From Bifidobacterium breve (lineage in GTDB: Bacteria; Actinomycetota; Acidimicrobiia; Acidimicrobiales; Acidimicrobilacustridaceae), in NCBI GenBank assembly GCA_945862505.1, contig CAMAYJ010000006.1, positions 1-63,047 on the forward strand: a DNA stretch of 63,047 nucleotides, given 5' to 3'. Numbering within the stretch: the stretch's first letter is position 1; every line of letters starts with the position of its first letter. This document shows positions 53,864 through 62,976 of this stretch, piece after piece. The position numbers and the translations under genes were made by a program. The notes beneath the pieces are model-generated. The model searched no databases. It was given only the letters and a program-made list of their open reading frames with translations, and was not told the origin of the DNA.

Positions 53864-53869
53864 AGACTA
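53864..53869 (-). promoter_or_regulatory. -10 box TAGTCT for the small lipoprotein
   Basis: Six bases upstream of ATG 53857. Confidence 0.55.
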
Positions 53870-53917
53870 GCGACCGAGACGCACCAGTCCGAACTCAGAA
53901 CGTGACACGATCGGCGG

Positions 53918-54715
53918 GTGCTGAGAATCGCAACTGTCAACGTCAATGGTCTCCGAGCCGCCACCCGCAAGGGCATGCATGACTGGCTGGCCGAGAGCCA
54001 ACCCGATGTCGTCACTCTCCAAGAAGTTCGGGCACCCGATGAGCTTGTCGCCGACCTGATGGGAGAGGGCTGGAACATCGTGCACGCGGAATGCTCGGTC
54101 AAAGGACGTGCCGGTGTTGCTGTGGCCAGCCGACTTCCGATCACCAATTCCCGCAGCGGCGAACATTCCGTTTCCTTCGCCGACAAAGGCCGATGGATCG
54201 AAGCCGATATCAAAACCGGGAAGCGCAAAGCATTCACGGTGATCTCGGCATATGCCCACACGGGCGACGAAACATCTCCGATAAAGATGAAAGAGAAGCT
54301 CGCCTGGTTCGACGCGGCCACCGAGCGGATCACCGAACTTCGCGCCGATGGTCGTCATGTGGTGTTCACCGGCGACCTGAATGTCGCTCACCGTGAAGCC
54401 GACCTCAAAAACTGGAAGGGCAACATCGGTTGCGCCGGTTTCTTACCCGAAGAGCAGGCGTTCTTTGACAGTTGGTTTGATGAACTCGGTTGGGTCGATG
54501 TGGTTCGATCCTGCTATCCCGATGTGGCCGGCCCCTATTCGTGGTGGTCCTACCGCGGTAAAGCTTTCGATAACGACGCTGGCTGGCGGATCGACTACCA
54601 GATCGTCAACTCTCAACTCGCAAAGCTGGCAAGTAACGCTCGCGTCGATCGAGCGCCCTCGTACGACACGCGCTGGAGTGACCATGCTCCTGTGGTCGTC
54701 GACTACGACATCTAA
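53918..54715 (+). CDS. xth: Exodeoxyribonuclease III (AP endonuclease family)
   Basis: A 265-residue Mg-dependent AP endonuclease/3' exonuclease of base-excision repair. Motifs in order are NVNGLRAA, TLQEVRAP (metal Glu), GDLNVAHREADLKN (catalytic Asp/Asn), WRIDYQIV and SDHAPVV with the catalytic His. The length and order match XthA. It starts at GTG 53918; a weak -10 box CACGAT lies six bases upstream, consistent with leaderless expression. Confidence 0.94.
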   Translation: MLRIATVNVNGLRAATRKGMHDWLAESQPDVVTLQEVRAPDELVADLMGEGWNIVHAECSVKGRAGVAVASRLPITNSRSGEHSVSFADKGRWIEADIKTGKRKAFTVISAYAHTGDETSPIKMKEKLAWFDAATERITELRADGRHVVFTGDLNVAHREADLKNWKGNIGCAGFLPEEQAFFDSWFDELGWVDVVRSCYPDVAGPYSWWSYRGKAFDNDAGWRIDYQIVNSQLAKLASNARVDRAPSYDTRWSDHAPVVVDYDI

Positions 54716-54779
54716 ATCAAAACGACCTCTTGAGCGAGGAGCAAAATCGGTGCTGCCGATACGGCAGCTTGAACCTCGC

Positions 54780-56999
54780 TTAGTTCGAAACAGACTCTTC
54801 GGTGCGGTGATCTGAAGTTTCGTACTCCGCTTCCGGCAATCGACTTTCACCCTCAATGTCGAGATTGGGGATGATGCGATCAAGGAAATTTGGAAGCCAC
54901 CAGTTGGCGTTGCCCATGAGACGCATCGAAGCCGGCACCAGCACCATTCGAATGATTGTTGCATCAACAAATACTGCAGTCGCCAGGCCAAGCCCCATCA
55001 TCTTTATGGTCGGTTCTCCGCCGAACACGAAACTGATGAACACCGAGATCATGATCAGTGCAGCCGACGTAATGACCCGAGCCGTTGCTGTAATTCCGAC
55101 GATGACCGATTCGGTGTTATCGCCCGAATGGTTGTACTCCTCACGGATACGACTGAGGATGAAGACCTCATAGTCCATCGACAATCCAAAGAGGATTGCA
55201 AACATAAACATCGGAATAAAACTCACGATTGGCAACGATTGATACACACCAAAAAGTTCTGCTCCCCAGCCCCACTGGAAGACAGCCACGATGACGCCAT
55301 AGGCGGCGCCAATTGAGAGCAGATTCATGATCGCCGCTTTCAACGGAACAAGAATTGAGCGAAAGACAATCATCAGCAACAGAAACGAAAGCCCGACAAC
55401 ACAACCGATGAAAAGTGGCAGACGATCAGCAACACGGTCACTGAGATCAATGAATGTCGCAGTTTGCCCACCGACGTAGACCGTGCCGCCAGTTACGGCC
55501 ACAGCATCCGGGAGAACCGATGACCGAAGCCGAGCAATAAGTTCACTGGTCTCCTTGTCCTGCGGGGCGCTCTTTGGAATGACCTGAATGACTGCTGCTT
55601 TGCCATCGGGACCGACGGCTACACGTGCGATTTCGGCTACATCTGGCTCAGCGGTGAGCGCAGCACTCAGTTGCTCGACAACCTTTTCAGGCGAAAGGGT
55701 TGCTCCTTCAAGGTTGACAGCGAGCACAAATGGGCCATTGAAGCCAGGCCCAAAACCTTCAGCGAGCAGGTCATAACTGCGCCGCAACGTCGACGATGTG
55801 GGACTTTGACTTGAATCTGTCTGACCGAGCCGCAAATCAAGTATCGGCGCAGCCAACGTAAGCATGATGGCAAGACCGACGAATAGATACACCACGGGAT
55901 GACGCGAAACATGTTGAGCCCAACGCGCCCAACCTTGGTATTCACCATCAACGTTTGTCGTCGAACCTTCGCTGACACGCTTTGTCCCTGGAAGACCAAA
56001 TCGATCGATGTTGTGTCCGGCAAATCCCATGAGCGCCGGAAGGAGCGTGAGTGATGACGTCACCATCACGGCCACCACGATCGCCGCACCAATTCCCATG
56101 AACGTGATCATCGGAATGCCGGCAACAGCCAGACCACAAATCGCGATAACAACAGTTCCACCCGCAATGAGCACTGCTTGGCCTGCAGTAGCGATCGAAC
56201 GGCCAGAGGCGTCTTCCACCGTGAGGCCGCGGTGTAGCCCTGCCCGATGTCGGGTGATGATGAAGAGGGCGTAATCGATGCCAACCCCGAGTCCAATCAT
56301 TGACGCAAGCATCTCTGACGTTGACGGCATCTCGACAAACGCCGACAAACAGGTAATCGCTGCAATGCCTGCGCCTAAACCGAAGAGGGCGGTGCCAATC
56401 GGGAGGCCCATCGCGATAACTGATCCGAAGGCGAACAACAGAATCACCATTGCCGCAAGTAGGCCGATTCCTTCGGTTCCACTGAGGCTTGGCTGTTCCA
56501 TAAGTTGCGGAAACTGACCACCGAACTCAACTTGAACACCAGCGTCTGTCGCGACTTCCGTCGTAGCAACGACCTCGTAATACACCGACCGAGGCAACGC
56601 GCGAACTTCGTCGTCAAATTGAATAGTTGCTAGGACAGTCGTGCCATCGCTAGAAACTCGCTTTACAAGAGCGGGGGCCGGTTGCACAACGTGGGGCACA
56701 GTGGCCATGGCGTCAAGGGACGCTGTAACCGCTGACGCAGCGGGTCCACCGGAAATGGTTCCGTTCGGAACGTGGAACACAACTTGCATCGATCCGCCCG
56801 CTTGGGACGGAAATGTTTCGAGGAGGAGATTCGTAGCTTTTTGTGATTCAACCCCCGGAATCTGAAGGCGATCCACGAACTGTCCGCCCGCAACTTGGCC
56901 AACGACAACAAGCGCAATGACCATTGCGACCCATGCAAACAAGACTCGCCACCGTCGTCGAGTACAGACGCGACCAATTCGATACAGAACATTCGACAT
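54780..56999 (-). CDS. MmpL-type RND lipid/drug exporter
   Basis: A 739-residue protein of the MMPL family with two repeats, each a single helix, a periplasmic domain and five helices. The first helix is near 17-35. The loop FGGQFPQLMEQ, GLGVGIDYALFIITRHR and later ILFGLSMDYEVFILSRIREE are classical MmpL segments with the proton-relay Asp/Tyr pairs. Relatives export lipids, siderophores or drugs and are often under TetR control. Upstream lie an inverted repeat and a GACCGGTC core (57019-57045) that may be its operator. Confidence 0.93.
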   Translation of the reverse strand: MSNVLYRIGRVCTRRRWRVLFAWVAMVIALVVVGQVAGGQFVDRLQIPGVESQKATNLLLETFPSQAGGSMQVVFHVPNGTISGGPAASAVTASLDAMATVPHVVQPAPALVKRVSSDGTTVLATIQFDDEVRALPRSVYYEVVATTEVATDAGVQVEFGGQFPQLMEQPSLSGTEGIGLLAAMVILLFAFGSVIAMGLPIGTALFGLGAGIAAITCLSAFVEMPSTSEMLASMIGLGVGIDYALFIITRHRAGLHRGLTVEDASGRSIATAGQAVLIAGGTVVIAICGLAVAGIPMITFMGIGAAIVVAVMVTSSLTLLPALMGFAGHNIDRFGLPGTKRVSEGSTTNVDGEYQGWARWAQHVSRHPVVYLFVGLAIMLTLAAPILDLRLGQTDSSQSPTSSTLRRSYDLLAEGFGPGFNGPFVLAVNLEGATLSPEKVVEQLSAALTAEPDVAEIARVAVGPDGKAAVIQVIPKSAPQDKETSELIARLRSSVLPDAVAVTGGTVYVGGQTATFIDLSDRVADRLPLFIGCVVGLSFLLLMIVFRSILVPLKAAIMNLLSIGAAYGVIVAVFQWGWGAELFGVYQSLPIVSFIPMFMFAILFGLSMDYEVFILSRIREEYNHSGDNTESVIVGITATARVITSAALIMISVFISFVFGGEPTIKMMGLGLATAVFVDATIIRMVLVPASMRLMGNANWWLPNFLDRIIPNLDIEGESRLPEAEYETSDHRTEESVSN

Positions 57000-57018
57000 G
57001 CGGGGGGAGATCCTCTCG

Positions 57019-57045
57019 GGCGCCTAGGTGGCGCCTCGACCGGTC
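57019..57045. promoter_or_regulatory. Inverted repeat and TetR-like core upstream of the MmpL gene
   Basis: GGCGCC-TAGGT-GGCGCC (57019-57035) is an inverted repeat 20 bases before the leftward ATG 56999. The palindrome GACCGGTC (57038-57045) follows and equals the centre of the 18-bp operator at 16696-16713. They suggest one or two repressor sites. Confidence 0.4.
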
Positions 57046-57091
57046 AGACGATACCGGAGGGATACTTCATGACCACCCCCGGCGAACAGCG

Positions 57092-57901
57092 CTATCTGGG
57101 GCTCGGGGCGACACGAACCACACCGGATGTTGTTCGCCTTCCATTTCCATCGTCATCAAACAGGTCCACTCGAATGCATCCTTCTGAAGGTGGACCGACA
57201 AAACGCGCTGAACTCACAATTGGGGCAATGCGATTCTGCGCTAGAAAACGCACTTCCATCTCTGTGACGACATACGGATGGTCTCCCCCAAGCATTTCGT
57301 CAGCGAGATCCTCAGCGGCTACTTCGATCAATCCGGCGACTACTGCTCCCTGCATAGCTCCCGCAGGATTCAGTAATTCCGTATGCAGCTCCGCAGAAAC
57401 TATTCCCCGCGAGCGATCTCGCGAGATGAAACCCGCCGCTGAACGAAGCGTCTCGTCAAGCGGCACCGACGGCATACGAGTCACAGCCGCGTGCACATCG
57501 AACGGGGGTTTCCCTGGATCGCCATCACGACGGGAAACTTTCGCAAAGCTAATGAGGCTGCTCCCCCACTCAACTCCGTCGACCATAAGCGGCATTTCGC
57601 AAACTGCAGATCTCCCGCCATTGCGAAGAATCACCGCTCGCGTTTCAATAGACACCGGCGCACTAGCAAGAGGGAGGCGTATCGAAAGATCTGATGTGAA
57701 CGCCCAACTACTTGGGTCGGTATCGATCGTCATTCCGCCAACAACATCAATCAAGAACGCAACCGCCGCCATCGACGCTGCGCCACGGGACGCAATCGCT
57801 CGCGGTGAAGTCAAGTGGCCAACCAATTGGCCATTATCCAGAGTGAGAGACGTGCCGAGACGGCTCGGAATAGAGGAAATCGCATTGGGGATATCGGTCA
57901 C
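57092..57901 (-). CDS. Acyl-CoA thioesterase-like double hot-dog protein
   Basis: A 269-residue protein with two hot-dog modules: LVGHLTSPRAIASRGAASMAAVAFLIDVVGG (about 27-57) and then LLNPAGAMQGAVVAGLIEVAAED, where the second carries the NPxGxxxGG/A-like active-site loop of PaaI-type thioesterases. It likely hydrolyses acyl-CoA. GTG 57901 has a -10 box TATCGT six bases upstream. Chain-length preference is unknown. Confidence 0.8.
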   Translation of the reverse strand: MTDIPNAISSIPSRLGTSLTLDNGQLVGHLTSPRAIASRGAASMAAVAFLIDVVGGMTIDTDPSSWAFTSDLSIRLPLASAPVSIETRAVILRNGGRSAVCEMPLMVDGVEWGSSLISFAKVSRRDGDPGKPPFDVHAAVTRMPSVPLDETLRSAAGFISRDRSRGIVSAELHTELLNPAGAMQGAVVAGLIEVAAEDLADEMLGGDHPYVVTEMEVRFLAQNRIAPIVSSARFVGPPSEGCIRVDLFDDDGNGRRTTSGVVRVAPSPR

Positions 57902-57907
57902 GCAGCG

Positions 57908-57913
57908 ACGATA
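57908..57913 (-). promoter_or_regulatory. -10 box TATCGT for the thioesterase
   Basis: Six bases upstream of GTG 57901. Confidence 0.5.
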
Positions 57914-57996
57914 ATGCCCAATCGCAAGTGGGTTGCACGGTCTCTGCGTAGCGAGACGCCTTTTGCAAAACGCCCTGCTCTAGTTGCGTTGATTCC

Positions 57997-60330
57997 TCAC
58001 TGAGCCCGCAGGCCGGCTTGGAACATTCCGTCTCGTACCAGTGCCAGAACCTCGTCAGACGGAAGGTCGAGACGTTCGATCGTGACCGCCCGGATCGATG
58101 CGGTGCAGGAAAAATCATGCGAGTAGTCACCGACGGGCGACCCCGTGTCAGTCCCAACGTCGAAGGTCTCACCGCTCATCGAAAAGACCAGCGGAACAGT
58201 CTTCTCCACACGCCCTTCTGCACTACGAGTTCCATCAACGAGTAACGAGGCCTGTCCGCCAGCGCCAAAACCTCCGTCGTATGCGAACACCAGCTGCACG
58301 ACATGTTCCCCGGGATCAAGGGGCGAGGGACCAGTGATTACTGCATGCTCATGCCCGTACCAGTTGTAATGGAATACCGGCGCTCCTTTGTCGTTGAGAT
58401 AGAGCGACCAACCGGCCATGACTCCTCCCTGACACGCAATCACTCCAACGGCACCATCGGCGGGCACTTCAATTTGGGCGGTAATCGCAAACGAGCAGTT
58501 CTTGATGCTGATCACCGATGACTCCGGCATTCGCACATGTGCGGTGGTGTAGGTCATCGAAGACACTCCGTCAAGAACATGTGGCACCGCAAAGTCCCCA
58601 TTGCGGGGCGAACCTGGGTCGCGCATCGGGTAGACCCCGTAGAGACGCGCGTGTTCATCGAAAACCTGCTGGAGTTCCACAAGCTTCTCGGGCATCGCCT
58701 CGGCTAGATCAATTGACTGCGAGAAATCCTCGGCGACGTTGTACAGCTCCCAAACTTCCTGCGGTCCATCGAAGTCATAACCCGCAAGTCGGACCCACGG
58801 GAGTCGTCCGTGGAAACACGACGCCACCCAACCATCGTGATAGATCGCGCGATTGCCAAGAATTTCGAAATATTGCGAGCGTCGGGAACTGGGTGCGTAG
58901 GGATCGTCGAATGAATAGACCATCGACGTACCGTGAACTTCCATTTGCTCTATTCCATTGACCGTCTCCGGAAGCTCAACGCCGGTGACCTCATAAATGG
59001 TCGGCGCAATGTCAATCAGATGATGAAACTGTTGGCGTAGTCCTCCAGTGTCACTGATTCGCTTCGGCAAAGAAATCGCAACTGCATTACGCGTGCCGCC
59101 GAAGTGCGACGCAACTTGCTTCATCCACTGGAATGGAGCGTCTAAAGCCCACGCCCAACCCACATTGAAGTGATTCTCGCAACGGTCTGTTCCGAAGTCA
59201 TCAATGTGATCAAGTAACCATTCGGGATCTTCCGGCACCCCATTTTGAAAACTTGGAGCGCTCCACGCGCCATGGATCGTTCCTTCAGCTGATGCACCGT
59301 TATCGCCAGTGATATAGATCACCAACGTGTTATCCATCTCCCCCATGTCCTCAACGGCCTGAATCACTCGATGAATCTGTGCATCGGTATGAGAAAGGAA
59401 TCCGGCGAACACTTCCATGAGCCGGCGCGCAACCGGCTTGTAACGATCCGGGTAGTCGTCCCATGACGGAATCTCCTCAGGGCGATCAGTCAGTTTCGTA
59501 CCTGCAGGGATCACTCCGAGTTCGAGTTGCCGATCAAAGATGTGCTGACGCAGAGCATCCCAGCCCTCATCGAACATACCGGCAAAGCGGTCACTCCACT
59601 CCTTTGCAACCTGGTGGGGCGCGTGTACCGCTGGAGTTGAGAAATAACAGAAGAACGGTCGACCGGGTGTTGAAACGTGTTGACGTTGCATCCACGTGAT
59701 CGCTTGATCGGCCAAGTCTTCGGTGAGGTGGTAATCATCGCGACCGATATGCGGAGAGATCGGTGTGGTCTGGTCGTATACCGGTGGCTCATACTGCGAT
59801 GCTTCGGCCCCGAGGATCCCGTAGAAGCGATCAAAGCCCATTCCCGTAGGCCAGCGATCGAAAGGGCCGGACGGGCTCTGCTCCCACGATGGCGTGAGGT
59901 GCCACTTCCCGAAACAAGAAGTGCTGTAGCCCGACATGCGCAATACCTGTGCCACCGTGGCCGCTTCGGGTGGAATCGCACTGTCATAGCCCGGAAATGA
60001 ATTCGCGATCTCAGTAATTCCGCCCATATGCACTGCGTGGTGATTGCGCCCTGTCAACAACGCAGCGCGAGAAGGAGAGCACAACGCTGTGGTGTGGAAC
60101 TGGTTGTAACGAAGACCGCGTTCAGCGATTGCATCTAATCCAGGGGTTGGAATGGGACCACCGAATGTCCCAAAAGTTCCGAAGCCGACATCATCAAGCA
60201 TGATCAATAAGACATTCGGTGCGTTCTCCGGCGCCGATGACGGCGAAAGGCGCGAGGGCGTGGAGTCGCTGATGAGCCGTTGCACATCACCAACGAAAGG
60301 TGGCGTCGGACGCGGTAGCGAAGCGGTCAC
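57997..60330 (-). CDS. Arylsulfatase with C-terminal accessory domain
   Basis: A 777-residue sulfatase. The formylglycine motif CSPSR sits in TTALCSPSRAALLTGRNHH, preceded by LLIMLDDVGFG (metal Asp pair) and followed by CFGKWHLTP and YITGDNGAS. The C-terminal 200 residues (about 570-777) form a beta-rich domain that may bind carbohydrate. There is no signal peptide, so it is probably cytosolic. The start is GTG 60330, sharing GTGA with the stop of the alkylsulfatase-like gene. An upstream ATG at 60459 would overlap that gene by 130 bases. Confidence 0.92.
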   Translation of the reverse strand: MTASLPRPTPPFVGDVQRLISDSTPSRLSPSSAPENAPNVLLIMLDDVGFGTFGTFGGPIPTPGLDAIAERGLRYNQFHTTALCSPSRAALLTGRNHHAVHMGGITEIANSFPGYDSAIPPEAATVAQVLRMSGYSTSCFGKWHLTPSWEQSPSGPFDRWPTGMGFDRFYGILGAEASQYEPPVYDQTTPISPHIGRDDYHLTEDLADQAITWMQRQHVSTPGRPFFCYFSTPAVHAPHQVAKEWSDRFAGMFDEGWDALRQHIFDRQLELGVIPAGTKLTDRPEEIPSWDDYPDRYKPVARRLMEVFAGFLSHTDAQIHRVIQAVEDMGEMDNTLVIYITGDNGASAEGTIHGAWSAPSFQNGVPEDPEWLLDHIDDFGTDRCENHFNVGWAWALDAPFQWMKQVASHFGGTRNAVAISLPKRISDTGGLRQQFHHLIDIAPTIYEVTGVELPETVNGIEQMEVHGTSMVYSFDDPYAPSSRRSQYFEILGNRAIYHDGWVASCFHGRLPWVRLAGYDFDGPQEVWELYNVAEDFSQSIDLAEAMPEKLVELQQVFDEHARLYGVYPMRDPGSPRNGDFAVPHVLDGVSSMTYTTAHVRMPESSVISIKNCSFAITAQIEVPADGAVGVIACQGGVMAGWSLYLNDKGAPVFHYNWYGHEHAVITGPSPLDPGEHVVQLVFAYDGGFGAGGQASLLVDGTRSAEGRVEKTVPLVFSMSGETFDVGTDTGSPVGDYSHDFSCTASIRAVTIERLDLPSDEVLALVRDGMFQAGLRAQ

Positions 60331-62036
60331 GAACGCAGACCGTCGACGTCGAAAATTCCAAGGGCGTTTATCGCTAATGAGCGTTCGCCAACAATCACGA
60401 TGTTCCCACTTGTGATCGCATCGCTGAGAGCAAGCCGATTTGTCAGGACATCGGCCCATGTCTCAAGAGAACACTGAACGACAATCTGAGCATCGGTGCC
60501 ATCGGTTGGACACGCAATCGAGTTACGAACGTGAAGGCCCGCGGAAACACCATCTCCGAAGTCCCAGCCCAGCCGAATATTGACACCATGAGCGAGTTCA
60601 GGATCGACCAAAACTCGAAGGATATGAACTGAGCGCTCAGACGAAGAGCCGAGAATCTGTGCTCGAGAGAAGCGGTGCCGATACAGGCGACTGGTATCGA
60701 TTGAGCCTTCAAGTGACAACGCTCGTGTCAGACACCAGATTCGGATATTTGCCGCCGAGGTGCGCTGCGCAACAGTCCGCAGACAACGCGCCAAACGGCG
60801 TCTGTCATCATCGTCTTCTGCGCTACGAACAAGCCAGGTCGACAGTTCAAGCGCCCACCGAACGTCACCGGATTCCAACGCTGCATCGGCTTTTTCGCGA
60901 ACTGTGGCCGGTCCACCGAAGCCCTCGATGAGCCGACGCGCTCGTTCAACCGTCGGCAAGGGGAAAAGATCGGCTTCATCACCATCAAACCAGCCGAAAA
61001 GACCAGTACGAATCTGACGGAAATGATGTTCGGCAACTCCATACCGTTCCGAGGTCAAGTTGTCATCGTCGGCTTCGGGCGGGAGTTGCACCTCAAGACC
61101 GATATCGGCCGACAACACTCCCCGATTCGAGAGACGAACGCTTTGGTCCCAAAGGAACTGAATCGAGTCGCGGTATTTGGTAACGCGATCGCTAATGAGT
61201 TCTCGTCCTGAAATTGGTGGACCGTGCGTGGCCACCAAGTATTCCGCCCCGAGCGACAGAAGGTGATCGATTCCGTCAAGCAGGATTCGTGGATCGCGAT
61301 ATTCCTCGCCACGAATGGCAAAGACGTTGAATAGAACTGGCCATACCAAGTTGTTGACTGCCACCTTCAAGGTCGGAAACCAGTAGGTGACAGAGTCGTC
61401 AGAATCTGACGGGGCATGCGTCACTTCGATCGGTAGTCCGGCGATGTTCAGCGATGCGCTTTGGCCAAACGTATTCGTCGGCACAACGAACACACTGGTG
61501 AACGGAAAATGTGAAGGGTTCCGATAGAAGTAACCCAATCCCACATTTACGCGTCCGTCAGGACCATCCTCGGGCAGGAACATTGCGAACTGTTCGGCAA
61601 GTCCCCGCCCATAGGCCGGCGCAATTTCAGACACTGCCCGCTCGCGGTTATAGGAAACCTTCTCATGGGCCCAGATGGGAATGTCGCGAACACCAGCATC
61701 TTCAAACACCGCTTCGGTTCCGCAGACGTAATGAAAGTGTGTGTAGAGAACATCCACAATCGGCCGACTGGTGACCTTGCGCAGTTCCACAATAGCCTCG
61801 CGCATTTCTTCGGTCGACTCGCCGGTGTCGATTGCGATTATTCCCTCGGGGCCTTCAACAAACGTTTGGTTGGAAAGTCCATTCCCGACGAAACACCACA
61901 CTCCAGTGGTGACCTCATAAAAGCGACGGGCAATGATTTCAGATTGAGCGACGTGATCACGATGGGCGATCTGCCCACTCGGCAGGGTCACGGTTTCAGA
62001 TGAGTCCGGGGCAAAAGATCGGCTGCGACTAGTCAC
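60327..62036 (-). CDS. Alkylsulfatase-like metallo-beta-lactamase protein with altered metal motif
   Basis: A 569-residue protein with the plan of SdsA1-type alkylsulfatases: MBL domain (about 30-310), alkylsulfatase dimerisation helices (DQSVRLSNRG, DIGLEVQLPP, then FFGWFDGD-like GLFGWFDGDEADL), and a C-terminal SCP2-like domain (NIRLGWDFGDG to end). The metal motif reads THFHYVCG: His100 and His102 are kept but the Asp and His of HxHxDH are Val104 and Cys105. Later ATHGPP supplies another His. Activity may need one metal, or may have changed. GTG 62036 has a -10 box TACGAT six bases upstream; the open frame beyond is antisense to the SDR gene. It is coupled to the arylsulfatase gene. Confidence 0.85.
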   Translation of the reverse strand: MTSRSRSFAPDSSETVTLPSGQIAHRDHVAQSEIIARRFYEVTTGVWCFVGNGLSNQTFVEGPEGIIAIDTGESTEEMREAIVELRKVTSRPIVDVLYTHFHYVCGTEAVFEDAGVRDIPIWAHEKVSYNRERAVSEIAPAYGRGLAEQFAMFLPEDGPDGRVNVGLGYFYRNPSHFPFTSVFVVPTNTFGQSASLNIAGLPIEVTHAPSDSDDSVTYWFPTLKVAVNNLVWPVLFNVFAIRGEEYRDPRILLDGIDHLLSLGAEYLVATHGPPISGRELISDRVTKYRDSIQFLWDQSVRLSNRGVLSADIGLEVQLPPEADDDNLTSERYGVAEHHFRQIRTGLFGWFDGDEADLFPLPTVERARRLIEGFGGPATVREKADAALESGDVRWALELSTWLVRSAEDDDDRRRLARCLRTVAQRTSAANIRIWCLTRALSLEGSIDTSRLYRHRFSRAQILGSSSERSVHILRVLVDPELAHGVNIRLGWDFGDGVSAGLHVRNSIACPTDGTDAQIVVQCSLETWADVLTNRLALSDAITSGNIVIVGERSLAINALGIFDVDGLRS

Positions 62037-62042
62037 CGCGGC

Positions 62043-62048
62043 ATCGTA
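62043..62048 (-). promoter_or_regulatory. -10 box TACGAT for the sulfatase pair
   Basis: Six bases upstream of GTG 62036, in the 60-base gap shared with the divergent SDR gene. Confidence 0.55.
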
Positions 62049-62096
62049 GGTTGCCTTAGGGCAGCGCTGTCGTCTGAACAGTGACAGGATGCGCCC

Positions 62097-62840
62097 ATGT
62101 TCGATCTCACCGGAAAGACCGCCCTCGTCACTGGCTCTGGCCAAGGAGTTGGCCTTGGGATTGCCCGCACACTCATTGATGCGGGCGCAATCGTTTACAT
62201 CAACGACCTCGTTGCCGATCGCGCTATCGCTGCGGCCAACGAACTCGGCCCAAACGCCAAGCCGCTTCCATTCGACGTCGCAAACTTTGCCGATGTCGAA
62301 GCTGCGATCTTGAGTGCCGATCCAATCGACATTCTGGTGAACAACGCAGGGATACCGCCGTCGATGCGCGCCGTGAAATTCCGAGACCTTCCGCGCGATG
62401 AATGGGGCCCATATGTCGATGTCAATCTCTACGGCGTCCTCAATTGCGTAAAGGCCGTGCTTGATGGAATGTGCGAGCGGAATTGGGGTCGCATCATCAC
62501 TATTTCTTCTGGAGCAGGTACCCAGGGTTTGAACATCGGTGTTTCTATCTACGGCGCGGGCAAGGGCGCTGGTATTTCCTTCATGCGCCACATTGCCATG
62601 GAGAACGCCGGAGACGGGGTAACCGCCAACACACTCGCTCTTGGGCTCATGCAGCGCGATGAGCCCGGAATCTCCGAAGACCAGCGAACGGTTACCGCGA
62701 AGATCGCAAAGACTGTTCCTGCAGGAAGACTCGGTAAGGGAAGCGACATCGGTTACGCGTGTGTCTACCTCGCTTCGGAAGAAGCCTCTTGGGTAACCGG
62801 ACAAACCATAGCCATCAACGGCGGATCTGCGACCACCTAA
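62097..62840 (+). CDS. SDR-family oxidoreductase (247 aa)
   Basis: Classical SDR with TGSGQGVGLG cofactor loop, NNAGIPPS, catalytic Ser in ITISSGAGT, YGAGK with Tyr/Lys, and a C-terminal TGQTIAINGG. The start ATG 62097 begins the normal FDLTGKTALVTG. It is divergent from the alkylsulfatase-like gene by 60 bases and may oxidise the alcohol released by that enzyme, though this is only inferred from position. Confidence 0.9.
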   Translation: MFDLTGKTALVTGSGQGVGLGIARTLIDAGAIVYINDLVADRAIAAANELGPNAKPLPFDVANFADVEAAILSADPIDILVNNAGIPPSMRAVKFRDLPRDEWGPYVDVNLYGVLNCVKAVLDGMCERNWGRIITISSGAGTQGLNIGVSIYGAGKGAGISFMRHIAMENAGDGVTANTLALGLMQRDEPGISEDQRTVTAKIAKTVPAGRLGKGSDIGYACVYLASEEASWVTGQTIAINGGSATT

Positions 62841-62917
62841 GGTATTGGTGCCAAGCGCGTAATCGATAAGCAAGCACCAACTCGGCTCTGGCGTCACACC
62901 CGTGCCATGTAGGCAAC

Positions 62918-62950
62918 AAAAAGAGAGCGCCGACCGAAGCCGACGCCCTC
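62918..62950 (-). terminator. Rho-independent terminator for the leftward gene at the window end
   Basis: On the minus strand GAGGGCGTCGG pairs with TCGGCGCTCTC (11 bp with three G-U pairs) around a CTTCGG loop, followed by TTTTT. It lies 27 bases after the stop codon of the partial gene 62977-63047, and may also stop reading from the SDR side. Confidence 0.8.
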
Positions 62951-62976
62951 CAGAAACTCGTTTGTCTTGGCAGCCG

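Noticed and set aside
56895-57914. 339-codon rightward frame across the MmpL/thioesterase region
   Set aside because: Antisense to two well-supported leftward genes and to their regulatory gap, with no protein-family features.
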